A stretch of 64,000 nt of DNA from Actinomycetes bacterium (GCA_023461275.1 JAEYMI010000014.1:109485-173484); one strand, 5' to 3'. Positions 32,306 to 41,910 are shown, numbered from the stretch's first letter. Program-made: numbers and translations. The notes: generated from the sequence alone by a model not told the origin.

Positions 32306-34270
32306 ATGACTGTCACCCCCACTACCCAGTCCGCCCAGGCCCCGTCGGAAAACGAATCCAAGGCCAAGTACCTCCTGCAGCGAGTGATCTTCCCGCGCGC
32401 CGGTGAGCCGATCGACGTCCGATCGCTCTACCTGGTGGAATCGTCGAGTAACAACCGGCGTGCGCACGCACCCAGCCGGACGTCGGTGATGCTCGGCGCC
32501 GAATCAGAGGTCAGCTTCGAGAGCTACTTCAACGCCTTCGCCGCCGCCTACTGGCGACGCTGGTCGATCCTGACGTCGGTGGTGCTGCGCGTGGAGGTCC
32601 GCGGCACCTGCCGCGTCGACCTGTACCGCTCCAAGGTCGACGGCTCCCGCATCGGCATCGGCGGCGACCTGGTGCCCACTGACGAAAGTGGTTACGGGGT
32701 ACTGGAATTCGAGCTCGACCTCGGCCCGTTCGAGGACGGTGGCTGGATCTGGTTCGACGTCACCACCGACACCGACACCGAGATCGTCTCCGCCGGTTGG
32801 TATTCGGCGATCGACGTGCCAGAGGTTTCGACAAGCTCAACCAGCGGTGGAAGCTCAACCCGCGCCGGGGTGACCGTCGGCATCCCGACGTTCAACCGCC
32901 CCGAGGACGCGGTGAACGCCTTGGCCGCGTTGACCTCCGACCCGCTCGTCGACGAGGTGATCGACGCCGTCCTGATGCCCGATCAGGGCACCCGCAACGT
33001 CGTCGACGCCCCCGGATACACCGAAGCCGCTGCGGCACTGGGGGATCGGCTGCACATGTTCCGCCAGCCCAACCTCGGCGGATCGGGTGGCTACGCGCGG
33101 ATCATGTACGAGGCGCTGCGCCTGACCGACAGCCCCTACATCCTCTACATGGACGACGACATCGCAATCGAACCCGACTCGATCCTGCGGGCGCTGGCGA
33201 TGTCGCGGTTCGCCAAGACCCCGATGCTGGTCGGCGGGCAGATGCTCAACCTGCAGGACCGCAGCCATCTGCACTGCATGGGCGAGGTCATCAACCGCCA
33301 TACCTTCATGTGGACCGCAGCGCCGTTCGTCGAATACGACCACAACTTCGCGCTCTACCCGCTGCGCGACCGGGAGAACTCCAAAAACCTGCACCGTCGG
33401 ATCGACGTGGAGGGCAACGGCTGGTGGATGTGCATGATCCCCCGCGAATGCGCCGAGCAGATCGGCCTGCCGATGCCGCTGTTCATCAAGTGGGACGACT
33501 GGGAATTCGCTTTGCGCGCAGCCAAAGCCGGCTATCCCACCGCGACGGTGCCCGGTATCGCGATCTGGCACATGGCGTGGAGCGACAAGGACGACGCCAT
33601 CGACTGGCAGGCCTACTTCCATCTGCGTAACCGCCTGGTGGTCGCCGCCATCCACCACGACGGCCCGATCAAGGGCATTCTGCAGTCGATGACCAAGGCG
33701 ACCGCGAAACATCTTCTGTGCCTGGAGTATTCGACGGTGGCCATCCAGAACGAGGCCATCCGCGACTTCCTCGCCGGCCCCGACCACATCCGCGACCTCC
33801 TGCCCACCGCGCTGCCCAAGGTGGCGGCCATGCGCAAGGAGTTCCCCGACGCCGTGGTGCTGCCGTCGGCCGAGGTGTTGCCCAAAACCAGCGGCGAGGC
33901 AACGCATCTCGGCGTCAACGTCCCCAACAACCCGATCGCCAAGGCGCGTGCCCTGGCCGGCGTGGTCCGCAACAACCTGCGCCCGGCCGATCCGCGGCAT
34001 CACGAAGTGCCCCAAGCCAATTACCCGCCCATCGAGGCGCGCTGGTTCAGCCTCGGCCGCGTCGACGGGGTCACCGTGACCACCGCCGACGGCCGGGGAG
34101 TGGTCTACCGGCAACGCGACCGCGACAAGATGATCGCGCTGGCCCGGGAATCGGCCGCGCTGATCCGTGAACTCAACGAGAAGTTCCCCGAGATGAAGCG
34201 TCGCTACCGCGACTCCCATCAGGAGCTCACCAGTAAGGAGAGTTGGGCGAGTGTCTTCGGAATCGACTGA
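32306..34270 (+). CDS. glfT2: Galactofuranosyltransferase GlfT2
   Basis: 654 residues; the ATG directly follows the glf stop (TAAATG). N-terminal beta-sandwich (about 1-170), then a GT-A domain with the metal motif DDD at 283-285 (YMDDDIAIEP) and the catalytic-region sequence KWDDWEF, then a C-terminal helical domain. It polymerises the alternating beta-(1,5)/(1,6) galactofuran chain on decaprenyl-PP-linked primer at the membrane. Residues about 172-186 carry a Ser/Thr/Gly stretch whose DNA matches a dispersed palindromic repeat. Its 3' end overlaps the next gene by 20 bp. Confidence 0.95.
   Translation: MTVTPTTQSAQAPSENESKAKYLLQRVIFPRAGEPIDVRSLYLVESSSNNRRAHAPSRTSVMLGAESEVSFESYFNAFAAAYWRRWSILTSVVLRVEVRGTCRVDLYRSKVDGSRIGIGGDLVPTDESGYGVLEFELDLGPFEDGGWIWFDVTTDTDTEIVSAGWYSAIDVPEVSTSSTSGGSSTRAGVTVGIPTFNRPEDAVNALAALTSDPLVDEVIDAVLMPDQGTRNVVDAPGYTEAAAALGDRLHMFRQPNLGGSGGYARIMYEALRLTDSPYILYMDDDIAIEPDSILRALAMSRFAKTPMLVGGQMLNLQDRSHLHCMGEVINRHTFMWTAAPFVEYDHNFALYPLRDRENSKNLHRRIDVEGNGWWMCMIPRECAEQIGLPMPLFIKWDDWEFALRAAKAGYPTATVPGIAIWHMAWSDKDDAIDWQAYFHLRNRLVVAAIHHDGPIKGILQSMTKATAKHLLCLEYSTVAIQNEAIRDFLAGPDHIRDLLPTALPKVAAMRKEFPDAVVLPSAEVLPKTSGEATHLGVNVPNNPIAKARALAGVVRNNLRPADPRHHEVPQANYPPIEARWFSLGRVDGVTVTTADGRGVVYRQRDRDKMIALARESAALIRELNEKFPEMKRRYRDSHQELTSKESWASVFGID
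32823..32846. repeat. Short dispersed palindromic repeat inside glfT2
   Basis: GAGGTTTCGACAAGCTCAAC (followed by CAGCGG) is an imperfect palindrome. Its reverse complement reads CTGGTTGAGCTTGTCGAAACC, related to the CTGGTCGAG...ATCGAGACC elements in pks13. It encodes the flexible VSTSSTSGG linker in frame. Confidence 0.55.
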
Positions 34271-34955
34271 CCGGGTCATCGTCGACCAGCAGCCGCCGTC
34301 GGGTGAGGTCGCCGCGCTGATCGCGGTACAGCACACCATCGCCGACCGGCCCGGGGTTCGCGAGACCGCCCGCGGGCTGTCCCACTTCGGCGAGCACTCA
34401 CTCGGCTGGATCGGTCTGAGCGCGCTCGGCTGGGCGTGGGCCCGTGGCCGCGGCGACGCCGTCGCGCAGCGCCGCTTCGTCGAAGCCGGGGTCGGGGCGT
34501 TCGGCGCGCATGCCGCGTCGGTGGTCATCAAACGCATCGTCCGCCGCAAGCGTCCGCACGACCCGCGCATCGTCGTCGGGGTGTCGACGCCGAGCAAGCT
34601 GTCCTTCCCGTCCTCGCACGCCACGTCGACCACTGCCGCGGCCATCCTGCTGGGTCGTGCGGCCGGTTTGCCGAGGTTCCTGCTCCCGTCGATCCTGGTG
34701 CCGCCTATGCTCACCTCGCGACTGGTTCTCGGAGTGCACTATCCGAGCGACGTCGCCGCCGGTGCAGCGATCGGTGCGGCAACCGCCGCGGCCGTCATCG
34801 CCGGCGACGCCGTGCTCGATTCCGCGGAGCGACATCCGCGCGTGACGTCCGTGGTCAGCCGCCTCGGACTGGCCGCGTTGCTCCCCGCAACCGCGGTCCG
34901 ATCGGCAGCCGTACCGGCGATCGCAGCCGCGATCCACCACAGGGAGAAGCAATGA
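34251..34955 (+). CDS. PAP2-family phosphatase (Rv3807c-like)
   Basis: 234 residues from GTG 34251, with AAGGAGAG upstream, overlapping glfT2. The three PAP2 motifs are intact: KRIVRRKRPHDPR, FPSSHAT and SRLVLGVHYPSDVAAG. Several membrane helices. Its place between glfT2 and ubiA matches Rv3807c, proposed to dephosphorylate decaprenyl-phosphoryl-5-phosphoribose in the decaprenyl-phosphoryl-arabinose pathway. Its stop overlaps the start of ubiA. Confidence 0.92.
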   Translation: MSSESTDRVIVDQQPPSGEVAALIAVQHTIADRPGVRETARGLSHFGEHSLGWIGLSALGWAWARGRGDAVAQRRFVEAGVGAFGAHAASVVIKRIVRRKRPHDPRIVVGVSTPSKLSFPSSHATSTTAAAILLGRAAGLPRFLLPSILVPPMLTSRLVLGVHYPSDVAAGAAIGAATAAAVIAGDAVLDSAERHPRVTSVVSRLGLAALLPATAVRSAAVPAIAAAIHHREKQ

Positions 34956-35869
34956 GCGAGGAGCCGATCGAACACGGCCCGCAACTCGGTCCACCCAAGA
35001 ATCTCGCGACCGGCCTGATCAAGGCGGTCCGGCCACGCCAGTGGGTCAAGAACGTCCTGGTCCTGGCCGCGCCCCTGGCCGCGGGTAACCTCAACGACCT
35101 CACCGTGCTCGGCAAGGCGGGGATCGCCTTCGTCGCGTTCTGCCTCGCCGCGTCGTGCATCTACCTGATCAACGACGCCATCGACGTCGAATCCGATCGC
35201 AACCACCCCACCAAGCGCTTCCGGCCGATCGCCGCCGGAGTGGTGCCGGTGAAGTTGGCCTTTGTGCTCGCGGTGGTCTTCGGGGTGGCGGCGCTGGCCG
35301 TCGCGTTCCTGGCCAACTGGCAGACCGCGGTGGTCATCGCCGTCTACATCGTCATCCAGCTCGGCTATTGCTTCGGCCTCAAGAACGAGGCGGTGCTCGA
35401 CGTATGCATCGTGTCGTCGGGCTTCCTGCTGCGCGCCATCGCCGGTGGTGTGGCCACCGAGATCCACCTCTCGCAGTGGTTCCTGCTGGTGATGGCCTTC
35501 GGCTCGCTGTTCATGGCCGCCGGCAAGCGGTACGCCGAGCTGAAGCTGGCCGAGGAGACCGGCGCCAAGATCCGCAAGTCGCTGCAGTATTACACCACCA
35601 GCTACCTGCGGTTCGTCTGGACGTTGGCCGCCACGTCGGTGGTGCTCTGCTACGGCCTGTGGGCCTTCGACACCAAGGCGCACGAGAACAACGTCTTCTA
35701 CGCGCTGTCGATGGTGCCGTTCACCATCGCCATCCTGCGCTACGCAGTCGACGTCGACGGGGGAGAGGCGGGCGAGCCCGAGGAGATCGCACTCGCCGAC
35801 CGTGTCCTGCAGGTCATGGCGCTGGCGTGGATAGTATGCGTGGGTGTCGCGGTCTATGCCTTCGCGTGA
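34952..35869 (+). CDS. ubiA: Decaprenyl-phosphate phosphoribosyltransferase (DPPR synthase)
   Basis: 305 residues from ATG 34952. UbiA-superfamily membrane prenyltransferase fold with about nine helices. The first Asp-rich motif is NDAIDVESD at 74-82, followed by HPTKRFRPIAAG; the second signature is KRYAELKLAEETG. It joins phosphoribosyl pyrophosphate to decaprenyl phosphate, the first step toward the arabinose donor used by AftB, EmbA and EmbB. Synteny with Rv3806c. Its end overlaps the start of aftB. Confidence 0.95.
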   Translation: MSEEPIEHGPQLGPPKNLATGLIKAVRPRQWVKNVLVLAAPLAAGNLNDLTVLGKAGIAFVAFCLAASCIYLINDAIDVESDRNHPTKRFRPIAAGVVPVKLAFVLAVVFGVAALAVAFLANWQTAVVIAVYIVIQLGYCFGLKNEAVLDVCIVSSGFLLRAIAGGVATEIHLSQWFLLVMAFGSLFMAAGKRYAELKLAEETGAKIRKSLQYYTTSYLRFVWTLAATSVVLCYGLWAFDTKAHENNVFYALSMVPFTIAILRYAVDVDGGEAGEPEEIALADRVLQVMALAWIVCVGVAVYAFA

Positions 35870-38114
35870 TGAACCTTCGCGAGAGCAGTCTCCCGATCAC
35901 GAGGTACCGGAGCACGAGGTACCGGAGCACGACGAGGCGCCCACTCAGCTGATCGAGCGCATCGACGACGACGCCCCGACCGAGGCCATTCCGGCCGCCG
36001 CGGGCATCTCGGCCATCGAGGAAAGCTCCAGCGAATCCGATCCGGCCGAGACCAGTCCCAGCGTGACGCGCACGGCCGGTGAGTCCGGTGTCCGCAGCTG
36101 GGGCGCTCGGCAGTGGGTTCCGGTCGCCAGCTGGCTGATCGGCGCGATCACCGTGACCACCCTGTTCACCATCGGGGCCTGGCAACGGCGCTGGATCGCC
36201 GACGACGGCCTGATCGTCCTGCGCACGCTGCGCAACCTCTTCGCCGGCAACGGGCCGGTGTTCAACGCCGGCGAACGCGTCGAGGCCAACACCTCGACCG
36301 CCTGGACCTATCTGCTCTGGTTCTGGGCGTGGGTCACCGACGGTCAACTCGAATACGTCGCGCTGTGGGTGGCGCTGGTGTGCTCGGTCGCCGCCATCCC
36401 GATCGCCATGTACGGCACCGCACGTCTGCTGCGGACCCGGCTCGGTGGCATCACCGGCGACGGCTGGACACTGCTGCTGCCGCTCGGCTCGATCATCTAC
36501 ATCGCCCTCCCGCCCGCCCGCGACTTCGCGACCAGCGGCCTGGAGAACGGCCTGTGCATCTTCTGGGTGGCCGTGCTGTGGGCGCAGCTCGTCGCCTGGA
36601 GTCGACGACGGCACAAATCCGGCGCGGCGGCCACCTCGGCGACCCTCGCGTTGGCCTTCACCGCCGGCCTGGCACCGCTGATCCGGCCCGAGCTGACCGT
36701 CGTCGGCGCGCTGGTCATGCTGCTGATCCTGTGCGCCCCGACGTCGTGGTGGATGCGTGCCGCGATGGTGGTCGTCGCCGCGCTGCTGCCGGTGGGCTAC
36801 CAGATCTTCCGGATGGGTTACTACGCCCTGCTGGTCCCCAACCCGGCGGTGGCCAAGGACGCGAGCGGGTCCAAGTGGCATCAGGGCTTCCTCTACGTCG
36901 GCAACCTCTTCGGGCCGTACCTGCTCCTGCTGCCGGCCATCATCGCGATCGTCGTGGCGGCGATCCTGCTGTACGGAAACCGCCTGCGCTGCAACGTAAC
37001 CGGAGCGGCCCAAACACCTGATTCGACGACCCCGCGCACGTGGCGCGAGCGCGTCGGCCGCTGGTCGGCCGCGTTGCAGACCCCGACCGCGGCGACGGCG
37101 ACTATGCTGCTCGCCGGACTGATCGTGGCGGTCTACTGGATGCGCCAGGGCGGGGACTTCATGCACGGCCGCGTGCTGCTGACGCCGCTGTTCATCCTGT
37201 TGCTGCCGATCATGGTCATCCCGGTCACGGTGCCCGCCCACGCCCTGGCGGCGATCCGCCGCTCGGCCCCGACGACCACCGAGCCCGACACCGTCGAATC
37301 CGACACATCCGACTCCGCCGAGGCCGGGAACAACCGCTCCTCGCGTCGCCTGGTGCGGACCCAACTCGTCGGATCGTTGGTGCTGGCCGCGCTCTGGATC
37401 ACCACCGTGGCGTGGGCGATCACCTGGCATGCCACCGTGCTGCCCAACGCCGGCATCGACATCGGCCGTAGCGGCATCGTCGACGAACGTCGGTTCTACG
37501 TCACCAACATGGGCATCGAGAACCCGGTCACCGCCGAGGACTACCTCGACTACCCGCGGATGCGCGCGATGGTGGAGGAGATCGACAAGTACCGCGATTC
37601 CGGCGGGGTGATCCTGCCGTCGTTCAACTACGACACCTGGTACGTCGCACAACTCCCGCCGAACCTGCCGAAGGGAGTGAAACGGCAGGTCACGGTGTAC
37701 TTCCTGAACCTGGGCATGACGAGTATGAATGCGCCGCTCGACGTGCGGGTCATCGATCAGATGGGACTGGCCTACCCGCTGGCCGCGCACACCGAACGTC
37801 TCGAGGACGGTCGCATCGGTCACGACAAGCAACTGCCGTCGGAATGGGTGGTCGCCGAGGCCGGTGCCTACCCGCGCAAACCGATCCTGCCCGGCTACCT
37901 CGACGAGGACACCGTGCTCCAGGCGCAGGTCGCCCTGACCTGCCCGGAGACCAAGGAGCGGTACGAGTCGTTCGACACGACGTGGACCTTCGCGCGGTTC
38001 AAGCAGAACCTGAAGAAGTCGTTCAAGTTCACCGACTACCGCATCGAGCGGAATCCGGAGTACGAGATCCAGCGATGTGGCCTGCAGATGCCGCCGCGGA
38101 TCAATCCACGTTGA
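35844..38114 (+). CDS. aftB: Terminal beta-(1,2)-arabinofuranosyltransferase AftB
   Basis: 756 residues from GTG 35844; ATG 35856 is equally possible. An acidic disordered head of about 85 residues contains a 15-bp duplication (HEVPEHEVPEH). About ten membrane helices follow, then a periplasmic C-terminal domain (about 530-756). The GT-C-type acidic motif is in the first loop (RRWIADDGLIVLRTLRN). It caps arabinan with beta-(1,2)-Araf using decaprenyl-phosphoryl-arabinose, forming the site for mycolylation. Synteny with Rv3805c supports the call. Confidence 0.93.
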   Translation: MSRSMPSRDEPSREQSPDHEVPEHEVPEHDEAPTQLIERIDDDAPTEAIPAAAGISAIEESSSESDPAETSPSVTRTAGESGVRSWGARQWVPVASWLIGAITVTTLFTIGAWQRRWIADDGLIVLRTLRNLFAGNGPVFNAGERVEANTSTAWTYLLWFWAWVTDGQLEYVALWVALVCSVAAIPIAMYGTARLLRTRLGGITGDGWTLLLPLGSIIYIALPPARDFATSGLENGLCIFWVAVLWAQLVAWSRRRHKSGAAATSATLALAFTAGLAPLIRPELTVVGALVMLLILCAPTSWWMRAAMVVVAALLPVGYQIFRMGYYALLVPNPAVAKDASGSKWHQGFLYVGNLFGPYLLLLPAIIAIVVAAILLYGNRLRCNVTGAAQTPDSTTPRTWRERVGRWSAALQTPTAATATMLLAGLIVAVYWMRQGGDFMHGRVLLTPLFILLLPIMVIPVTVPAHALAAIRRSAPTTTEPDTVESDTSDSAEAGNNRSSRRLVRTQLVGSLVLAALWITTVAWAITWHATVLPNAGIDIGRSGIVDERRFYVTNMGIENPVTAEDYLDYPRMRAMVEEIDKYRDSGGVILPSFNYDTWYVAQLPPNLPKGVKRQVTVYFLNLGMTSMNAPLDVRVIDQMGLAYPLAAHTERLEDGRIGHDKQLPSEWVVAEAGAYPRKPILPGYLDEDTVLQAQVALTCPETKERYESFDTTWTFARFKQNLKKSFKFTDYRIERNPEYEIQRCGLQMPPRINPR

Positions 38115-38183
38115 GTCGTGCATTTGCGTTCATTTATCTCAAATCGGTAACGTCCGGTTGGGGGTAATCGATACAGATTTCGT

Positions 38184-38204
38184 GATCACAAGGCGATCAC
38201 AAGG
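38184..38204. promoter_or_regulatory. Direct repeat upstream of the first mycolyltransferase
   Basis: Two copies of GATCACAAGG (38184-38193 and 38195-38204) lie one base apart in the 260-bp gap after aftB, about 170 bp before the mycolyltransferase start. GTGATC and GATCAC also form a dyad. This could be a regulator site; no factor can be named. Confidence 0.4.
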
Positions 38205-38374
38205 GTTTGTCACCCCGCTTTGGCATGACATAGGCTCGCCACCGGCGCATCGAAGCTGAGGGCTTGCTAAGAGCGTATGGGGCCTGACCTGTGGGGGGAC
38301 ACGCCCGGTGAGCACGATCGATTCACCGTGCCGGAAGGCTCGGACGAGTCGGACTACAGAGGAGAGATCAGTCG

Positions 38375-39370
38375 ATGCGTGAAGCGCAAGTAGGGCCGCG
38401 ACGACGACGCGGTGGTCCGCGTCGTCAGCGATTTGTCGCGGCGGGACTCGCACTGCTGACCGTTCTCGGCCTGGCGGCCGTCACGGGCGCAGGTGAGGCC
38501 GGAGCACGGATCGGCGGCACCCAGCTCGGACTTCAGCAGTTCACCGTGGGTGGCTGCGGGATGCCCGCGGTCAAGGTCCGGGCCTGGAAGCGGCCCGGCA
38601 ACTACAAGACCGTCATCCTGCTCGACGGCATGCGCGCCCAGTATGACTACAGCGGCTGGGAGATCAACACCAACGTCCAGGAGATGGTCCGGTCCGGCGT
38701 CAACGTCGTCGAACCGATCGGTGGACCCGCCAGCTTCTACACCGACTGGGATGCGCCCAGTAACTTCAACGGCCAGCGCTACCGGTACACCTGGAACTGC
38801 GTGATCACCCGAACCCTGATCCAGGGGCTCGACGCGCGTGGGTTCCGGGTCGGCAACGGCAAGTACGCGATCGCCGGTGTGTCGATGGGTGGTAACGCCG
38901 CCCTCACCATTGCGGCTCAGAACCGCAACAACTTCGACCGCGCCGCATCACTATCGGGTTACAACTTCCTGAGCGCGCCGGGCATGCACACCGCCATCCG
39001 GTTGGCCATGCTCGACGTCGACCCGAAGCCGTGGAACTCCGACAGCATGTGGGGTCCGCCGTGGAGCCCGCGCTGGTATGCCAACGACCCGTTCATGAAC
39101 ATCAACAAGATGCAGGGCATGAAGGTGTTCGTGGGCTCCGGCAACGGTCTGTTCGGCCGGTACAACCAGCTGGCGCTGCCCAACGTCTTCGACGACCTGT
39201 TCAAGGGCTCGACGCTGGAATTCCTGGCACTGACCCAGGCCAAGGCCTTCGAGGCCGCAGCGCTCCTGCAGGGCATCAACATCATGGACTACAGCTCGCC
39301 GGGCACCCATGCCTGGGGCTACTGGCAGGACATGATGTGGAACGCGAAGGCCCGCGGCTTCTTCCGCTGA
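38375..39370 (+). CDS. Mycolyltransferase (antigen 85 family), paralogue 1
   Basis: 331 residues. Arg-rich start plus signal peptide (about 1-45, ending GAGEAGA). Ag85-type alpha/beta-hydrolase: SGWEINTN segment, nucleophile Ser170 in AGVSMGGN, a Glu in KAFEAAAL and His312 in GTHAWGYW. It transfers mycolic acid from trehalose monomycolate to another trehalose monomycolate or to arabinogalactan outside the membrane. It has no C-terminal extension. It occupies the position of fbpA/Rv3804c but paralogy prevents a firm symbol. Confidence 0.92.
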   Translation: MREAQVGPRRRRGGPRRQRFVAAGLALLTVLGLAAVTGAGEAGARIGGTQLGLQQFTVGGCGMPAVKVRAWKRPGNYKTVILLDGMRAQYDYSGWEINTNVQEMVRSGVNVVEPIGGPASFYTDWDAPSNFNGQRYRYTWNCVITRTLIQGLDARGFRVGNGKYAIAGVSMGGNAALTIAAQNRNNFDRAASLSGYNFLSAPGMHTAIRLAMLDVDPKPWNSDSMWGPPWSPRWYANDPFMNINKMQGMKVFVGSGNGLFGRYNQLALPNVFDDLFKGSTLEFLALTQAKAFEAAALLQGINIMDYSSPGTHAWGYWQDMMWNAKARGFFR

Positions 39371-39464
39371 CCGAGCCGACGCCGACTGAGGTGTGACGGC
39401 GGTCCCACCGCCAAACAACATTAGTCACACAAATCCCACGCGTCACAGCGTGGCGCAGCCAAAA

Positions 39465-39506
39465 CAGAACGCCCTACGTGTAAGAACACACACGTAGGGC
39501 GTTCTG
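39465..39506. terminator. Strong hairpin terminator between the mycolyltransferase genes
   Basis: A perfect 17-bp inverted repeat: CAGAACGCCCTACGTGT (39465-39481) pairs with ACACGTAGGGCGTTCTG (39490-39506) around an 8-base loop. It separates the two mycolyltransferase genes and implies a new promoter, or attenuated read-through, for the second. Confidence 0.85.
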
Positions 39507-39588
39507 CTGCGTCATCGACCTCTTGGGGAAGTGGTCGACGACGCCCGCAGACGCGGTTGTAGTGGCTGGTCTGAAGGAGTACCTGGTG

Positions 39589-41121
39589 ATGCGGGCAGTG
39601 GTGAGCGGGCAGACGCGGGGGCGCGCCCGGATTCGACGGGGGATGCGCGCCAGCACCCTCGCGGTGGGTGCTGCGGCACTCACCGCCGTGATGGCCATCG
39701 GCGGCCCCGCGCCGGTGCACGCCGAACCATCCGCACCACCGGCACCCGCGCCGCAGGCCCCCGGCACGTCGGCGGCTCCGGCAGCCCCCGCCCCTGGCGC
39801 CCCGGCAGCCCCGGCCCCGCAAGCAGCTCCGGCGCCCCCTGCCGCCCCGGCGCCGGCACCTCAGGTGTTGCCGGCGGCCGCCGCCAATGCGCCTGCCCGC
39901 GTGGTGAAGACGTACTGGTACACCGACCGTCGGGTCGCGTTGTGGGTGCACTCGCCGTCGATGAACACCGACATCCAGGTGCAGATCCTGCTGGCCCGCG
40001 ACTGGAACTCCCGGCCCAAGGACAAGTTCCCGCAGCTGGTGACCCTCGACGGTCTGCGTGCCCAGGATGATCAGAGCGGCTGGATCATCAACACCAACAT
40101 CGAGGACTTCTACAAGGACAAGAACGTCAACGTCGTCCTGCCCATCGGTGGCGAGTCGAGCTTCTACACCGACTGGAAAGAGCCCGACAAGGGCAAGAAC
40201 TACAAGTGGGAGACCTTCCTCATCAAGGAACTCCCGCCGATCATCGAGGGCCAGTGGCGGTCCACCGATGTGCGCGGCATCCAGGGCCTGTCGATGGGTG
40301 GTTCGGCGGCGATGATGCTGGCCGCCCGCAACCCCGGTTTCTACAAGTTCGCCGCGTCGTACTCGGGCATCCTGCAGATGACCTCCTACGGCATGCCGCA
40401 GGCCATCCAGTTCGCGGTGCGCGACGGTGGCGGCTACGACTCGTTCAAGATGTTCGGTCCGCCCAGCGATCCGGCCTGGAAGGAGCACGACCCGTACGTG
40501 CTGGCCGACAAGCTGCAGGGCACCAGCCTCTACATCTCGTCGGGCAACGGGCTCATCGGACCCTACGATCAGCCGTCGGACATCCCGGCACTGGCGTCGA
40601 ACTACTCCGGCGTCGGACTGGAGATCCTGAGCCGCGTGACCTCACAGCAGATGGCAATCAAGCTCAACCAGCTCGGCATCCCCGGGCAGGCGGTGTATCG
40701 GGCCTCGGGCACGCACACCTGGAAGTACTGGCAGTTCGAGATGACCCAGTCGTGGCCGCAGGCCGCGGGTGCGCTCGGACTGGCCGGCGATCGCGTCGCC
40801 TGCCATGTCAGCCCCAAGTTCCGCAAGGTTTACGACGCCAACAAGAAGTCGCTCGCCGAGTGCCTCACGCCGGAGTACCCGGTGCCCGGTGGTGTCGCCC
40901 AGGACTTCCGTGGCGCGCGGATCATCACCGGACCCAAGGGGCCGAAGATCGTCGGTGGCGGTATCGGCGGCGCCTACGCCGGCGTCGGCGGACCCGGCGG
41001 CCAACTCGGTTTGCCGACGAGCGACGAACTCCCCACGCGAGATGGCAAGGGCCGGTTCAACACTTTCGAGCGCGGCAAGATCGTCTGGACCGCACGAGGC
41101 GGCGCACAGGTCACCAAGTGA
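39589..41121 (+). CDS. Mycolyltransferase (antigen 85 family) with Pro/Ala linker and LGFP C-terminus, paralogue 2
   Basis: 510 residues from ATG 39589, with AAGGAG upstream. Signal peptide, then an about 65-residue Ala/Pro linker, then the Ag85 fold with SGWIINTN, nucleophile Ser235 in QGLSMGGS and His376 in GTHTWKYW. The C-terminal about 55 residues form an LGFP repeat (GGQLGLPTSDEL), as in corynebacterial PS1/CmtA, thought to anchor the enzyme to the cell wall. It makes trehalose dimycolate or mycolylated arabinogalactan. Confidence 0.92.
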   Translation: MRAVVSGQTRGRARIRRGMRASTLAVGAAALTAVMAIGGPAPVHAEPSAPPAPAPQAPGTSAAPAAPAPGAPAAPAPQAAPAPPAAPAPAPQVLPAAAANAPARVVKTYWYTDRRVALWVHSPSMNTDIQVQILLARDWNSRPKDKFPQLVTLDGLRAQDDQSGWIINTNIEDFYKDKNVNVVLPIGGESSFYTDWKEPDKGKNYKWETFLIKELPPIIEGQWRSTDVRGIQGLSMGGSAAMMLAARNPGFYKFAASYSGILQMTSYGMPQAIQFAVRDGGGYDSFKMFGPPSDPAWKEHDPYVLADKLQGTSLYISSGNGLIGPYDQPSDIPALASNYSGVGLEILSRVTSQQMAIKLNQLGIPGQAVYRASGTHTWKYWQFEMTQSWPQAAGALGLAGDRVACHVSPKFRKVYDANKKSLAECLTPEYPVPGGVAQDFRGARIITGPKGPKIVGGGIGGAYAGVGGPGGQLGLPTSDELPTRDGKGRFNTFERGKIVWTARGGAQVTK

Positions 41122-41328
41122 GTGTGTCCTGATGACCGCTGGTGTATCACCTGAGATCTCCCTGTGGAATAGCGGTGTCACCGCAGGTCGTCGGCCTGCC
41201 GTGTCCGGAATGGGCATGTCGGGCGGGTAGCGTGGATCTTCGGGTCGAGGGGGTGTTTTCGGCCCGGGGCGAATTGCCCCATGGATCGACGCGTGACCGT
41301 CTGAGGCGGGGATGAGGGAAGTGTGGAG

Positions 41329-41904
41329 ATGAGCAGGAAACTTCTGCGGCTGGCAATGACGGCAGCCGGGATGTCGCTGGCGGTGGGCGCTCTGAGTGCT
41401 TGCTCCGACGACTCGACGGCTACCGCGCCCATCACCAGCAACCCGGTCACCACGACCTCGATGTACGCCTCGTCGGCCAGTGCCTCGACATCGGCGGCCG
41501 CGCCGTCGAGCTCCACACCGACCGCTGCGCCGAGCGGTACGTCGGGCACCGCCGCCGGACAGGGCCTGCCGGCCACCGCTCCGCAGTCGGCCGCCAACAA
41601 CGCCGACGAGAACTCCGACGGGAACTCCGATGGTCAGGCACCCGGCGCCCAGCCGATCAGCGCGAAGGGCCAGAAGTATCTGAACGCGCTGAAGTCCGAC
41701 AACGTCTCGTTCATGGGCGACACGGACAACAACATCGCCCTCACCATGGCCCAGTACGTGTGCGCCGAACAGCGCAAGGGCACCGACCCGGTCACCGTCA
41801 AGGCGTTCATCACCGCCTCGGTCGGCCCGGGCACCAAGACCGTCGCCGAGGCAAATGCCAAGGCGGACAAGGTCATCAACGCTGCGCACGATAACTTCTG
41901 CTGA
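41329..41904 (+). CDS. DUF732 lipoprotein
   Basis: 191 residues from ATG 41329; GTG 41323 is an alternative. Lipoprotein signal with lipobox LSAC (lipidated Cys about residue 25). A Ser/Thr/Ala/Pro-rich spacer runs to about 115, followed by a DUF732 domain (YLNALKSDNVSF...AQYVCAEQ...DNFC) with two Cys likely forming a disulfide. The function is unknown. It lies 6 bp before the culp6 start and so probably shares its transcript; M. tuberculosis has no such gene here. Confidence 0.82.
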   Translation: MSRKLLRLAMTAAGMSLAVGALSACSDDSTATAPITSNPVTTTSMYASSASASTSAAAPSSSTPTAAPSGTSGTAAGQGLPATAPQSAANNADENSDGNSDGQAPGAQPISAKGQKYLNALKSDNVSFMGDTDNNIALTMAQYVCAEQRKGTDPVTVKAFITASVGPGTKTVAEANAKADKVINAAHDNFC

Positions 41905-41910
41905 CCTGTG

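Noticed and set aside
32855..34714. 619-codon minus-strand frame opposite glfT2
   Set aside because: Antisense shadow from GC-rich codons; no family features.
35814..38123. 769-codon minus-strand frame opposite aftB
   Set aside because: Low-complexity Gly/Arg/Gln/His translation typical of an antisense frame; aftB is real.
38184..38204. CRP/GlxR-type site
   Set aside because: GTGA and TCAC are present but their spacing does not fit the TGTGA-N6-TCACA pattern.
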